From Fibrobacter sp. (GTDB lineage: Bacteria > Fibrobacterota > Fibrobacteria > Fibrobacterales > Fibrobacteraceae): a stretch of DNA of 23,919 bases. Below, piece by piece: positions 1 through 7,918 of the stretch. The notes beneath the pieces are model-generated. The model was not told the origin of the DNA. It did not search any database and was given only the letters and a program-made list of their open reading frames with translations. A program made the translations under genes and the position numbers. The stretch spans positions 1 to 23,919 of the forward strand of contig JAFWRL010000317.1 in the NCBI GenBank assembly GCA_017520105.1. The letters are read 5' to 3'. Numbering within the stretch: the stretch's first letter is position 1; each line of letters begins with the position of its first letter.

Positions 1-2748
1 CGTTATAATCCGAAAATTGTAGAAGACCGTTGGCACGCCCAATGGGAAAAGAATAATGATTTTGCCCCGAGCGGAAAGGGCGAACCGTTCTCCGTCGTCA
101 TTCCGCCTCCGAACGTTACGGGCGCTTTGCACCTCGGCCACGCTCTGAACGACACGCTGCAGGACATTCTCGTCCGCTATCGCCGCAAGACTGGCCGCGA
201 CACGCTCTGGATTCCGGGCACGGACCACGCCGGCATTGCCACGCAGGCTGTCGTCGAAAAGAGACTTTTCCAGGACGAACACAAGACACGCCACGACATT
301 GGCCGCGACGCCCTCGTGGAACGCATTTGGAAGTGGAAGGACGAATACGAAGCCCGCATCACGAAGCAGCTCAAGAGCTTGGGCGTTAGTTGCGATTGGA
401 GCCGTCAGCGCTTCACGCTGGACCCGGTTTGCGCAAAGGCTGTCCGCCACGCATTCTTCAACCTTTTCAAGAAGGGTCTTATCTACCGCGGCAAGCGTCT
501 CGTGAACTGGGACACCAAGCTCCAGACGGCTGTGGCAGACGATGAAATTTATTACGAAACTGTGAAGGGTCACTTCTGGACGTTCAAGTATCCGTTGGCC
601 GATGGTTCGGGATTCATCCCGGTTTCGACGACTCGTCCGGAAACGATCATGGGCGATACGGCTCTCGCCGTGCACCCGAACGACGAACGCTACAAGCAGT
701 TCATCGGCAAGATGCTCAAGGTTCCGTTCGTGAACCGCGAAATTCCGGTGATTGCAGACGCCATCCTCGTGGATATGGAATTCGGTACGGGTTCCGTAAA
801 GGTGACTCCGGCTCATGACCCGAACGACTACGCTACGGGCCTGCGCCACAAGCTCCCGATGATCAACATCATGAACGACGACGGCAGCCTCAACGAAAAC
901 GCCGGTCCGTTCCAGGGCATGAAGGGTCAGGCCGCACGCGACGCCGTGGTGAAGGGTCTCGAAGATCTCGGCCTCCTCATCAAGGTCGAAGACCACGAAA
1001 TGCAGGTGGGCCATTCCGACCGTAGTAAGACTGTGATTGAACCGTACTTGAGCGACCAGTGGTTCGTGAAGATGGACGTCCTCGCCGACAACGCCATGAA
1101 GGCTGTCACGAGCGGCGAAATCAAGATTATTCCGGAACGCTATGCAAACAAGTACCTCGACTGGCTCAAGGAAAAGCGCGATTGGTGCATCAGTCGTCAG
1201 CTCTGGTGGGGCCACCGCATTCCTATTTGGCACGCCGACGAAACGACGACCGAAGAGGACTTGAACAAGGCTTTCGCAGGCCGTAACGACATTTACTATT
1301 ACAAGGCACAGAACGGCATCTGGCTCATCTGCTCCGAAGAAGAAAACTTGAAGGAAGATGCTGTTGCCGGTCACAAGATTGTGCAAGAAGAAGACGTGCT
1401 CGACACGTGGTTCTCCAGTGGTCTCTGGCCGCACTCCACGATGGGCTGGCCGGAACAGACGGACACGCTCAAGAAGTACTACCCGACATCTGTGCTCGTG
1501 ACGAGCCGCGACATCATTACGCTCTGGGTCGCCCGCATGGTGCTCTTCAGCCAAGAGAACATGGGCACGGTTCCGTTCCACACGGTCTATATCCACCCGA
1601 AGATTTTGGACGGCAATGGCATGACCATGAGCAAGTCCAAGGGCAATGGTGTCGATCCGATGGATATCGAAAAGAAGTACGGCACGGACGCTCTCCGCTT
1701 TGTGATGGCAAGCCTCTGCACCGACAACCAGGACGTTCGTCTCCCGGTGAAGAAGGAAAAGCAGGAAGATGGTTCTGTCATCAACACGAGCGAAAAGTTC
1801 GAAATTGGTCGTAATTTCTCGAACAAGCTCTGGAATGCTTGCCGCTTCTTGTTCCCGCACTTGGAACAGGCTGGCGCACTTTCCAAGGACATGCTCCCGA
1901 TGGATTCTTCGATCTTCGCACTCGAAGACCGCTGGATTCTCTCTCGCTTGAACTCCACCATCCAGGACGCAACGAAGATGCTGGAAGAGTTCCACTTTGC
2001 TGAACTCGCCGGCTTCCTCTACCGCTTTGTGTGGGACGATGTTTGCTCCAGCTACTTGGAAATCAAGAAGGCCGTGATTAACAGCGAAACACTCACCGCC
2101 GAAAAGAAGAACGCTATGGCAATCCTCAGCCACGTGCTCCGCGGCGTGATTGACCTGTTGCATCCGGTGATGCCGTTCATCACGGAAGAACTGAACGCCA
2201 CGCTTTTCCCGGGTTCTGAACGCGTGATCAACAGCGCATGGCCGAAGGCTGACACGAGCCTCATCGACGCCAAGATCGAAGCCGCATTCAACCAGGCATT
2301 CGCCGTGGTGGAAAGCGTGCGCGGTGTGCGCGGTCGCTACAACGTAAGCCCGGCAACAAAGCTCAAGGCTGTGGTGAGCGTCGATGACGCAGCAACCGAA
2401 GCAAACGTGAAGGATTGCCAGGCCATCATCACCGAACTCGGTGGACTTGAATCGTTCTCTGTAGCCGTGAAGGCCGCAAAGCCGAAGTTCAGCGCAAGCT
2501 CCGTGGTGCCGGGTGGCGAACTCTATATTCCGCTGGAAGGGATCCTTGACCCGGCTGCAGAAATTGCACGCCTCGAAAAGGAAATCGAGAAGGCCAAATC
2601 ATTCGCCGCTTCCATCGAGAAAAAACTTTCTAACCAAAAGTTTGTCTCAGGAGCACCGGAAGCTGTCGTGAACGCCGAACGCACCAAGCTCGCAACGCAG
2701 ATGGATATCATTGCGAAGAACGAGGCCGCTCTGAAGGAACTGAAGTAA
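1..2748 (+). CDS. valS: Valyl-tRNA synthetase, 5'-truncated by the window edge
   Basis: Cytoplasmic class I aminoacyl-tRNA synthetase that charges tRNA-Val and hydrolyses mischarged Thr-tRNA-Val. The reading frame is open from base 1, giving 915 visible residues, so only a few N-terminal residues and the start codon are missing. The TTG at 127 is an internal Leu, not the start, because the conserved PPPNVTGALHLGHAL signature spans it. Seen: HIGH-type motif HLGH at visible residues 44-47; CP1 editing domain with VSTTRPETIMGDTALAVHP; the WWGHRIPIW and DVLDTWFSSGLWP blocks of the catalytic core; KMSKS loop as TMSKSKGN at residues 542-549; anticodon-binding domain; and a C-terminal Lys/Glu-rich coiled coil (about residues 850-915) typical of ValRS. 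The first KMSKS position is Thr instead of Lys. Length is normal for the family. A hairpin repeat and an intrinsic terminator follow, so it probably ends its transcript. Confidence 0.97.
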   Translation, partial: RYNPKIVEDRWHAQWEKNNDFAPSGKGEPFSVVIPPPNVTGALHLGHALNDTLQDILVRYRRKTGRDTLWIPGTDHAGIATQAVVEKRLFQDEHKTRHDIGRDALVERIWKWKDEYEARITKQLKSLGVSCDWSRQRFTLDPVCAKAVRHAFFNLFKKGLIYRGKRLVNWDTKLQTAVADDEIYYETVKGHFWTFKYPLADGSGFIPVSTTRPETIMGDTALAVHPNDERYKQFIGKMLKVPFVNREIPVIADAILVDMEFGTGSVKVTPAHDPNDYATGLRHKLPMINIMNDDGSLNENAGPFQGMKGQAARDAVVKGLEDLGLLIKVEDHEMQVGHSDRSKTVIEPYLSDQWFVKMDVLADNAMKAVTSGEIKIIPERYANKYLDWLKEKRDWCISRQLWWGHRIPIWHADETTTEEDLNKAFAGRNDIYYYKAQNGIWLICSEEENLKEDAVAGHKIVQEEDVLDTWFSSGLWPHSTMGWPEQTDTLKKYYPTSVLVTSRDIITLWVARMVLFSQENMGTVPFHTVYIHPKILDGNGMTMSKSKGNGVDPMDIEKKYGTDALRFVMASLCTDNQDVRLPVKKEKQEDGSVINTSEKFEIGRNFSNKLWNACRFLFPHLEQAGALSKDMLPMDSSIFALEDRWILSRLNSTIQDATKMLEEFHFAELAGFLYRFVWDDVCSSYLEIKKAVINSETLTAEKKNAMAILSHVLRGVIDLLHPVMPFITEELNATLFPGSERVINSAWPKADTSLIDAKIEAAFNQAFAVVESVRGVRGRYNVSPATKLKAVVSVDDAATEANVKDCQAIITELGGLESFSVAVKAAKPKFSASSVVPGGELYIPLEGILDPAAEIARLEKEIEKAKSFAASIEKKLSNQKFVSGAPEAVVNAERTKLATQMDIIAKNEAALKELK

Positions 2749-2755
2749 AGCCCGC

Positions 2756-2813
2756 GATTGTCATTCCCGCCAGAGTCTGTGCTGAGCGCAGTCGAAGTAA
2801 GCGGGAATTTCCA
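2756..2813 (+). repeat. Dispersed stem-loop repeat, copy 1
   Basis: Inverted arms ATTCCCGC (2763-2770) and GCGGGAAT (2801-2808) enclose a 30-nt interior containing CTGAGCG and AGTCGAAG. A second copy in the opposite orientation lies at 7961-8014, with the same arm length and the same 30-nt interior (24 of 30 interior positions identical). The copy sits between the valS stop codon and its terminator. The CTGAGCG..AGTCGAAG core resembles short intergenic repeats common in several bacterial phyla; that is memory, not a search. Confidence 0.8.
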
Positions 2814-2831
2814 TTAAAGTATTCAAAACAG

Positions 2832-2856
2832 GCACTCCACACGGAGTGCTTTTTTT
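2832..2856 (+). terminator. Rho-independent terminator of valS
   Basis: A perfect 7-bp stem GCACTCC/GGAGTGC with an ACAC tetraloop is followed directly by seven T residues (2850-2856). A short A-rich run precedes it. It lies 84 bp after the valS stop codon and clearly serves the + strand. Confidence 0.92.
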
Positions 2857-2941
2857 GCATTTTCTCGATGTCACTTTTTTTGAAAACAAAAATTTACATT
2901 TATTCATTTTGTCACCCCAAGCGTATTGTTTAGAAAAAAAT

Positions 2942-2958
2942 TATTGTATCATACAATA
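2942..2958. promoter_or_regulatory. Perfect 17-bp palindrome, candidate operator
   Basis: TATTGTATCATACAATA reads as two 8-bp arms around a central C. The core TTGTATCATA recurs at 2989-2998, and TTGTA(N5)TACAA occurs at 3016-3030. The cluster lies 110-200 bp before the lipoprotein start and overlaps the candidate promoter, which suits binding of a dimeric regulator. The regulator is unknown. The A+T-rich composition raises the chance of accidental half-sites, but a perfect 8-bp-arm palindrome is less easily explained that way. Confidence 0.45.
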
Positions 2959-2988
2959 CGGTATTTCATATAAAAGCACACGATTCAT

Positions 2989-3017
2989 TTGTATCATAAA
3001 AAAATTTCATTTATATT
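2989..3017 (+). promoter_or_regulatory. Candidate sigma-70-type promoter for the lipoprotein gene
   Basis: TTGTAT (2989-2994) and TATATT (3012-3017) are separated by 17 bp. The -35 box is embedded in the repeated TTGTATCATA element, so a regulator binding there could control initiation. The region is A+T-rich and -10-like hexamers are frequent, so the assignment is tentative. Confidence 0.35.
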
Positions 3018-3141
3018 GTATAAAGTACAAACACCATACAAATTAACAAATCAAAATTTTATGCTAAAAAAATTCGTTTTTTTATCCTTAATTTATTTAT
3101 GTTTTAAGCATCAAACAGAATAAATACAGGAGGATATTCTG

Positions 3142-4665
3142 ATGACTAGAAACACAAAGAAAAAAATGTCAAGAAGGGCCATTTTGGCCGCTGTCACCAC
3201 ATCAATGCTTTTTACAGGTTGCGGCTATCTTGACAACATCTTGGATCCCCACAATCCATCAAACGACAACCCAATACAAATAAGTTCTTCCAGCAAAAAA
3301 ACGCCATCATCCTCATCCATAGAGAATCCATACACGCCTTTCGAGACATGGTATGGTTCAAATTTGGAAGAGCGAATCATGACCGGTTTCAGTACAGAGA
3401 CCGAAACCTCGGGGTATTGGTACGAATTCGACGACTCTCCGGACGGTGGGCAATCAGGAATTGTCTGGCCTACGCTCAAAGGCAACGAATACAATCCAGA
3501 ATCCCTGGAACCGATTATCCAAGAATGCAACGGCATTTGCGGAAAGGCAGTCCTTAACAAGGGTTCGTTGATGTACCAACCATTTGTCGGAGTGGGTTTC
3601 GACTTGGCCGGTGAAACATCTGCTACGGACAATACTCCTGCTGCAGCGAATGCATCTAGCATGGGCGGCGTCTGCATTACATACACATCTGATGCAGCTC
3701 CAGTCCTTCAAATGAGTCTTGGCGATGACGTTGATGCTCAAATAGATTATGCGCTCCCGACAGCAAATCTTCCCAAGAGCACCGCAGGCACAACAAAGTT
3801 CATTCCATGGTCAAGTTTCAAGCAACCCACTTGGTATAAAGGAAATATCAGATTCGACGGTGAAAAAGCAGCCAAGCAGCTCGTATCTCTCAAATTCTTG
3901 ATCCAAGCAGCTGAGGGACAATACAACTTTAACATTTCGGCAATCGGTCCTCTTGATGGATGCTCGGGTTCAACGGATCCTGTAAATCCGCCGACACCGC
4001 AAGCAAACAACTTTGAGACATGGTTCGGCAACCAAGGCATCTATAAAATCAATACAGGTTATGACAACGAAACCGAAACAGGCGGTTATTGGTTTGATTA
4101 CGGAGACGACGTGGATGGAGGACGTTCACATGTCGTTTGGCCCGTCGAACGCGGCTCCGAATACGACGCAGACGCACTTGATCCAATCATCGATTACTGT
4201 GGCGGAATCTGCGGCATCATGGTTCTCGACAAAGGACAACTGCCTTACAACCCATTTGCCGGGGTCGGTTTCAACTTGGGAGGAGAAACATCCGCACTAG
4301 ATTTTACTCCTTTTGCAGTTGATGCCTCAGGAATGGGCGGCGTTTGCATCACATACACATCTGATGCAGCTCCAGTTCTTAAAATGAGTCTTGGTGAAGA
4401 TGTAGATCAGGCTATCGATTACGCAAGCCCTGTAGCCACACTCCCGAAGAGCACTGTCGGCACAACAAAATTCATCCGTTGGTCTGATTTCAAACAACCT
4501 TCCTGGTACAAAGGAAATCTCAGATTCGATGGTGAACAGGCAGCCAAGCAGCTCGTTGCGCTCCGATTCGAAGTTCAAGCACATGCTGGATCCTACGCTT
4601 TCAACATTCAGGCCATCGGTCCGTATAATGGCGGCACTTGTGGCAACGCTACATCTAATAACTAA
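3142..4665 (+). CDS. Outer-envelope lipoprotein with two tandem homologous domains
   Basis: 507 residues. The start is set by a strong AGGAGGA (3128-3134) 7 nt before ATG. A basic, hydrophobic signal peptide ends in lipobox LFTGC, giving a lipidated Cys27. A Ser/Lys/Pro-rich linker follows (residues 48-62), a common tether in Fibrobacter secreted proteins. Two ~210-residue repeats then follow (about 66-275 and 290-500). Both begin FETW(Y/F)G, share GGVCITYTSDAAPVL(Q/K)MSLG and KGN(I/L)RFDGE, and end F(N)I.AIGP. The first repeat has Cys129, 133, 178 and 274; the second has 353, 357, 402 and 500, so disulfides are plausible. The beta-rich, aromatic character resembles jelly-roll carbohydrate-binding modules (CBM11-like), but I cannot assign a family. 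It is a stand-alone transcription unit between two terminators. A role in binding plant polysaccharide at the surface is inference only. Confidence 0.85.
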   Translation: MTRNTKKKMSRRAILAAVTTSMLFTGCGYLDNILDPHNPSNDNPIQISSSSKKTPSSSSIENPYTPFETWYGSNLEERIMTGFSTETETSGYWYEFDDSPDGGQSGIVWPTLKGNEYNPESLEPIIQECNGICGKAVLNKGSLMYQPFVGVGFDLAGETSATDNTPAAANASSMGGVCITYTSDAAPVLQMSLGDDVDAQIDYALPTANLPKSTAGTTKFIPWSSFKQPTWYKGNIRFDGEKAAKQLVSLKFLIQAAEGQYNFNISAIGPLDGCSGSTDPVNPPTPQANNFETWFGNQGIYKINTGYDNETETGGYWFDYGDDVDGGRSHVVWPVERGSEYDADALDPIIDYCGGICGIMVLDKGQLPYNPFAGVGFNLGGETSALDFTPFAVDASGMGGVCITYTSDAAPVLKMSLGEDVDQAIDYASPVATLPKSTVGTTKFIRWSDFKQPSWYKGNLRFDGEQAAKQLVALRFEVQAHAGSYAFNIQAIGPYNGGTCGNATSNN

Positions 4666-4686
4666 TCCAACAAACCACATCCAGCA

Positions 4687-4713
4687 AAAAGTCCCGCATA
4701 ACGCGGGACTTTT
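4687..4713. terminator. Bidirectional intrinsic terminator between convergent lipoprotein and purF genes
   Basis: An 11-bp perfect stem, AAAAGTCCCGC/GCGGGACTTTT, encloses a 5-nt loop. The A-tract on one side and T-tract on the other let it stop transcription from both directions. It lies 21 bp past the lipoprotein stop and 63 bp past the purF stop. Confidence 0.9.
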
Positions 4714-4776
4714 CATATTCACAATTTATTATTCAGCCATCGCGCCTTGCGCACTCAAGAAAGGCCAGGAAAGAAT

Positions 4777-6252
4777 TTACTTTTCTTCTTTCTTTTCCTT
4801 GTCGTGGCAATGGCACGGGCAATGATAGCAGTCACCCGTTTCGGCGTAGTCCTTGCCGGTCCAGCAGTAAGTACAGAGCTGGTCTTCTGGGAGGCCGATA
4901 GCCTGAATCAAATCGTCAATGCGCTGGAACGCAAGCGACGTGAGGTTCAGCTTCTTGCGGATGTATTCGACCATGTCCTTGTACGGTTGGCCGTTCGGAT
5001 CCGTGTATTTGTCCAAATCAGCGTTTTCACCTTCCTTGTCGCGAATGTAACGGCGCGTGATGAGGTCGTATTCATTCTTGGAGCGGGAGAAGTTGATGAA
5101 CTTGCACGGATAAACGAGCGGCGGGCAAGCGATACGCATGTGCGTTTCCTTGCAGCCCATCGAATAAAGTTTTGCAGCCTGCTTGCCGAGCTGAGTACCG
5201 CGAACGATGGAGTCGTCGCAGAAAACGAGGCGACGGTCCTTGATGAGTCCCGGAATCGGGATAAGCTTCATCGAGGCGACGTGTTCGCGCTGGCGTTGGT
5301 CCTGCGGCATAAAAGAGCGTGCCCAAGTCGGCGTGTATTTCACGAACGGACGAGCAAACTTGATGCCAGCTTCATGAGCGTAGCCCAAGGCGTGAGACGT
5401 GCCGGAATCCGGAATACCGCAAGCGGCGTCTGCCTCGGTCGGGGTGCGCTTGGCAAGAGCCGAACCGCAACGGTAACGAGTCATTTCCACGTTACGTCCT
5501 TCGTAACTAGAAGCCGGATAACCGTAATAAACCCAGAGGAACGAACAAATAGCCATCTTCTTGCGCGGTTCCACGAGCGTCGTATCGCCATCCGGCGTGA
5601 GTTCGACCACTTCACCAGGACCAAGATCACGAACGTATTCGTAACCGAGATTCGGCAGAGCGCAGCTTTCTTGCAAAGCAATCATCGCGCCGTTCTTCTT
5701 GCCAAGGATAAGCGCTGTACGGCCCCACTTGTCGCGGCACGCATAAAAACGCCCCGCGCTATCCATAATCAGCACGGAGCAACTTCCCTTGACTTTGTCC
5801 TGAACGTACTTGAGACCATCGACGATGGAATCCTGAGTAGCAATAAGGGCCGACACCACTTCGGTCGGTCCTACCATGCCACTCGTCGTTGAGAACTGGA
5901 GCTGCATACAGTTGTTGCGGAAAAGTTCGTTCTTGATATCTTCGATGTTCGTGATGAGGCCTACAGTCACAATCGCGAACGTTCCCAGCTTGGATGTCAT
6001 GACGAGCGGCTGCGGGTCCGTGTCAGAGATGACGCCTAAGCCAACCTTGCCGGAAAAATGTGTTAAATCGTGTTCAAACTTACTGCGGAACGGAGTGTTC
6101 TGGATGTTGTGAATCGAGCGATGGAAAACGCCATCCGATTTCAAAACAGCCATACCGCCGCGGTGAGTGCCAAGGTGAGAATGGTAGTCGGTTCCGTAAA
6201 AAAGATCGCAAACGCAGTCTTCTTTGGAAATAACACCACAAAAGCCGCCCAT
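4777..6252 (-). CDS. purF: Amidophosphoribosyltransferase (glutamine PRPP amidotransferase)
   Basis: Catalyses the first committed step of purine synthesis, forming phosphoribosylamine from PRPP and glutamine in the cytosol. I start it at the ATG ending at 6252 (491 aa), because AGGAG lies 6 nt upstream; a longer frame to 6288 lacks this. The N-terminus is MGGFCGVIS, so removal of a four-residue propeptide would expose Cys5 as the Ntn nucleophile. Also seen: HLGTHRGG; the PDSGTSHALGYA block; and the PRPP loop VFCDDSIVRGT (residues 345-355). Cys236, Cys383, Cys460 and Cys463 (CTYC) match the positions expected for the [4Fe-4S] ligands of the Bacillus-type enzyme. A short Cys/His-rich tail (CYHCPCHCH) follows. 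It converges on the lipoprotein gene, sharing a bidirectional terminator. I recall Bacteroidota paralogues beginning MGGFFG that lack the Cys; this one retains it. Confidence 0.93.
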   Translation of the reverse strand: MGGFCGVISKEDCVCDLFYGTDYHSHLGTHRGGMAVLKSDGVFHRSIHNIQNTPFRSKFEHDLTHFSGKVGLGVISDTDPQPLVMTSKLGTFAIVTVGLITNIEDIKNELFRNNCMQLQFSTTSGMVGPTEVVSALIATQDSIVDGLKYVQDKVKGSCSVLIMDSAGRFYACRDKWGRTALILGKKNGAMIALQESCALPNLGYEYVRDLGPGEVVELTPDGDTTLVEPRKKMAICSFLWVYYGYPASSYEGRNVEMTRYRCGSALAKRTPTEADAACGIPDSGTSHALGYAHEAGIKFARPFVKYTPTWARSFMPQDQRQREHVASMKLIPIPGLIKDRRLVFCDDSIVRGTQLGKQAAKLYSMGCKETHMRIACPPLVYPCKFINFSRSKNEYDLITRRYIRDKEGENADLDKYTDPNGQPYKDMVEYIRKKLNLTSLAFQRIDDLIQAIGLPEDQLCTYCWTGKDYAETGDCYHCPCHCHDKEKKEEK

Positions 6253-6420
6253 ATAAGACTCCTGGATAGAAAAGGATTTTCCACGCACAAAAATAGAAAT
6301 CTTGAGTCATATGCAAAGAGTAAACCGCAAAAAAATATTTCAAAGGCAAAAACAAGGGCGATATTTTACCCTCATTTAGCCCCCTACCGGCATTATTTTT
6401 TGCTTACGAAAATGAGGGCT
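6253..6420 (-). promoter_or_regulatory. purF leader/intergenic with a 9-bp inverted repeat
   Basis: Perfect arms CCCTCATTT (6369-6377) and AAATGAGGG (6410-6418) enclose a 32-nt loop. The second arm begins 3 nt from the stop codon of the upstream gene. There is no T-run after the stem on either strand, so it does not look like a simple terminator. It lies 120-170 nt ahead of the purF start and could be part of a leader structure. I recognise no purine riboswitch core or known regulator box. Confidence 0.35.
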
Positions 6421-7905
6421 TTACATATCCCCTGATTTCGGGCCGTATTCGATTGTACCGTCATGGCGGATGATGAGGTAGTCGAAAAACAATGCATTCT
6501 TATTAGCCTCAGTTATCTTAATATTAAAATTAGGATGATTGCACGGTTTCATACGAGCTGCAAAATATTTTCCAAAGCTTTTATAAAGCAAATTATTATC
6601 ATCAATAGGAATATCAAAAAACAACACATCCTTCGAAATCTCTGCCCAAGTCACAAGGACATCTCCATTATCACTTAAAACAAATTCATACTGAGGAGAA
6701 ACCCCATTAACAAAGCTTAAAACCCCAACATATTCTCCCTTCATGCCAGTTTCTTTCCAAACACTGTCTTTATCAATTGACTCCAAAAGAACTACTATCG
6801 AATCGCTTTGTCCAAGGTAAACTTGATAATAATTCATTAGAGGCATTTTATACCGCAACCATTTCTCGAACGAAGGATTTTTCCGCATGGCCATAATCGT
6901 TTTCAAAAACAATTTGACGGGTTCAACAGGATTATCATCAAGTTTTATTCCCAAAAGCAATTCTTTAAAAGGAGTATCTCCTTTAGGTGAGACATAGAAA
7001 GAATGTCCTCTATCATTGGCAAATAAAGGATGTCCATAGCCAAATTTCACTGCATTTATATTAAATAATTTTTCAAACCATTTAAACCTCGAATCTTCCC
7101 GAAATGGTACAAGCCTCTCTTCACTATTCTTCACATCTAGTGCAATACGAAGGCTATCCAAAATTTTATAATAGTTTTCAAATGGAGACGAAAAATCGCG
7201 ATAGGGTTTTGGAATAATTTCATAGCGATTCCGCTCGCTCACTCTTTTTCTCTTATTCACTTTGTCTTGCGATTTTTTATATACATAGCGAGGTTTTCCT
7301 TCAATATCATACCAATTGGATTTGGAAATAACTTGTGGGAAAGAACTCACATGGCCATTATTTACAACAAGATCATACTCCATTATTCCACAATCAAATT
7401 CAATCGTATCGCTGACAAAATCCGCAAATAAAGGTTCACTCTTTTGATTTTTGACGATTCGTTTTTCGGCAGACGTGTTCAAAACAATTTCTTCTGGAGG
7501 AATATTCACCGAAACAATTCTATTGTCTTTTACCTTTCCATAGTGAATGTGAAAATTACGATCAAGCGGCACCGTAAGCAACACAGAATTGATAGTCACG
7601 CTATCCAAATAAAGGGACGAATCTCGAATGCTCCAATAAGCTAAATAGCCACCACCATCTTCAGGAATAAAATACGTGTACAAAGGAGAACTTCCGTACG
7701 CCGGACGCGCACTTGACGGACGAAAGGGCCATTCCGCATAATGTTTGGCAATGAACTCATTTAACGGATGCGTTTCAATACGGCACTCTTTCCCGTTAAA
7801 ATAAATATGGTCCGTCCCACCTTCTGCAAGAGCCCGCTCTGGGATTTCATTGGCAAGCACTACACACGCTAGCGCGACAACAACAAGCAACAACCGTTTC
7901 ATCAT
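6421..7905 (-). CDS. Exported protein of unknown function
   Basis: 494 residues, family not recognised. The N-terminus MMKRLLLVVVALACVVLA is a clear signal peptide, with likely cleavage before NEIPER. A Cys lies inside the hydrophobic stretch (ALAC), but more hydrophobic residues follow, so signal peptidase I is more likely than lipidation. The mature part is soluble, rich in Tyr, Asp, Asn and Lys, with no visible repeats or membrane segments. Codon use is visibly more A+T-rich than in purF or the glycosyltransferases beside it, which suggests a different history. No Shine-Dalgarno sequence precedes the ATG. Instead a TATAAT hexamer lies about 8 nt upstream (7914-7919), which would place transcription start almost at the ATG. 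It is a single gene, upstream of purF on the same strand. Confidence 0.8.
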   Translation of the reverse strand: MMKRLLLVVVALACVVLANEIPERALAEGGTDHIYFNGKECRIETHPLNEFIAKHYAEWPFRPSSARPAYGSSPLYTYFIPEDGGGYLAYWSIRDSSLYLDSVTINSVLLTVPLDRNFHIHYGKVKDNRIVSVNIPPEEIVLNTSAEKRIVKNQKSEPLFADFVSDTIEFDCGIMEYDLVVNNGHVSSFPQVISKSNWYDIEGKPRYVYKKSQDKVNKRKRVSERNRYEIIPKPYRDFSSPFENYYKILDSLRIALDVKNSEERLVPFREDSRFKWFEKLFNINAVKFGYGHPLFANDRGHSFYVSPKGDTPFKELLLGIKLDDNPVEPVKLFLKTIMAMRKNPSFEKWLRYKMPLMNYYQVYLGQSDSIVVLLESIDKDSVWKETGMKGEYVGVLSFVNGVSPQYEFVLSDNGDVLVTWAEISKDVLFFDIPIDDNNLLYKSFGKYFAARMKPCNHPNFNIKITEANKNALFFDYLIIRHDGTIEYGPKSGDM

Positions 7906-7918
7906 AATTACAAATTAT

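Larger units (their letters stand above)
2857..3141. other. A+T-rich intergenic and leader region upstream of the duplicated-domain lipoprotein
   Basis: This ~285-bp stretch is far richer in A+T than its neighbours. It holds a 17-bp palindrome at 2942-2958, a second TTGTATCATA at 2989-2998, a TTGTA/TACAA inverted pair at 3016-3030, a candidate promoter, and a 7-bp A/T stem with a TTCG loop (3066-3083). It also has a 20-codon open frame (3061-3123) without a ribosome-binding site. A 66-codon open frame at 2846-3046 overlaps the valS terminator and has no protein-like character, so I do not call it a gene. Confidence 0.6.

Noticed and set aside
2846..3046. 66-codon open frame after valS
   Set aside because: It begins inside the valS terminator, has no ribosome-binding site, overlaps the palindrome and promoter signals, and encodes low-complexity sequence typical of A+T-rich intergenic DNA.
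4747..5892. 381-codon open frame opposite purF
   Set aside because: It lies antisense to a clearly recognisable purF, and its translation shows no protein-family features; it is a codon-bias shadow.
6253..6288. N-terminal extension of purF by 12 codons
   Set aside because: The AGGAG and the conserved MGGFCGV start favour the ATG at 6252; an extension would bury the nucleophile Cys further from the N-terminus.
6289..6420. Purine riboswitch upstream of purF
   Set aside because: I found no purine-riboswitch-like core or three-way junction; only an inverted repeat with a long loop is visible.
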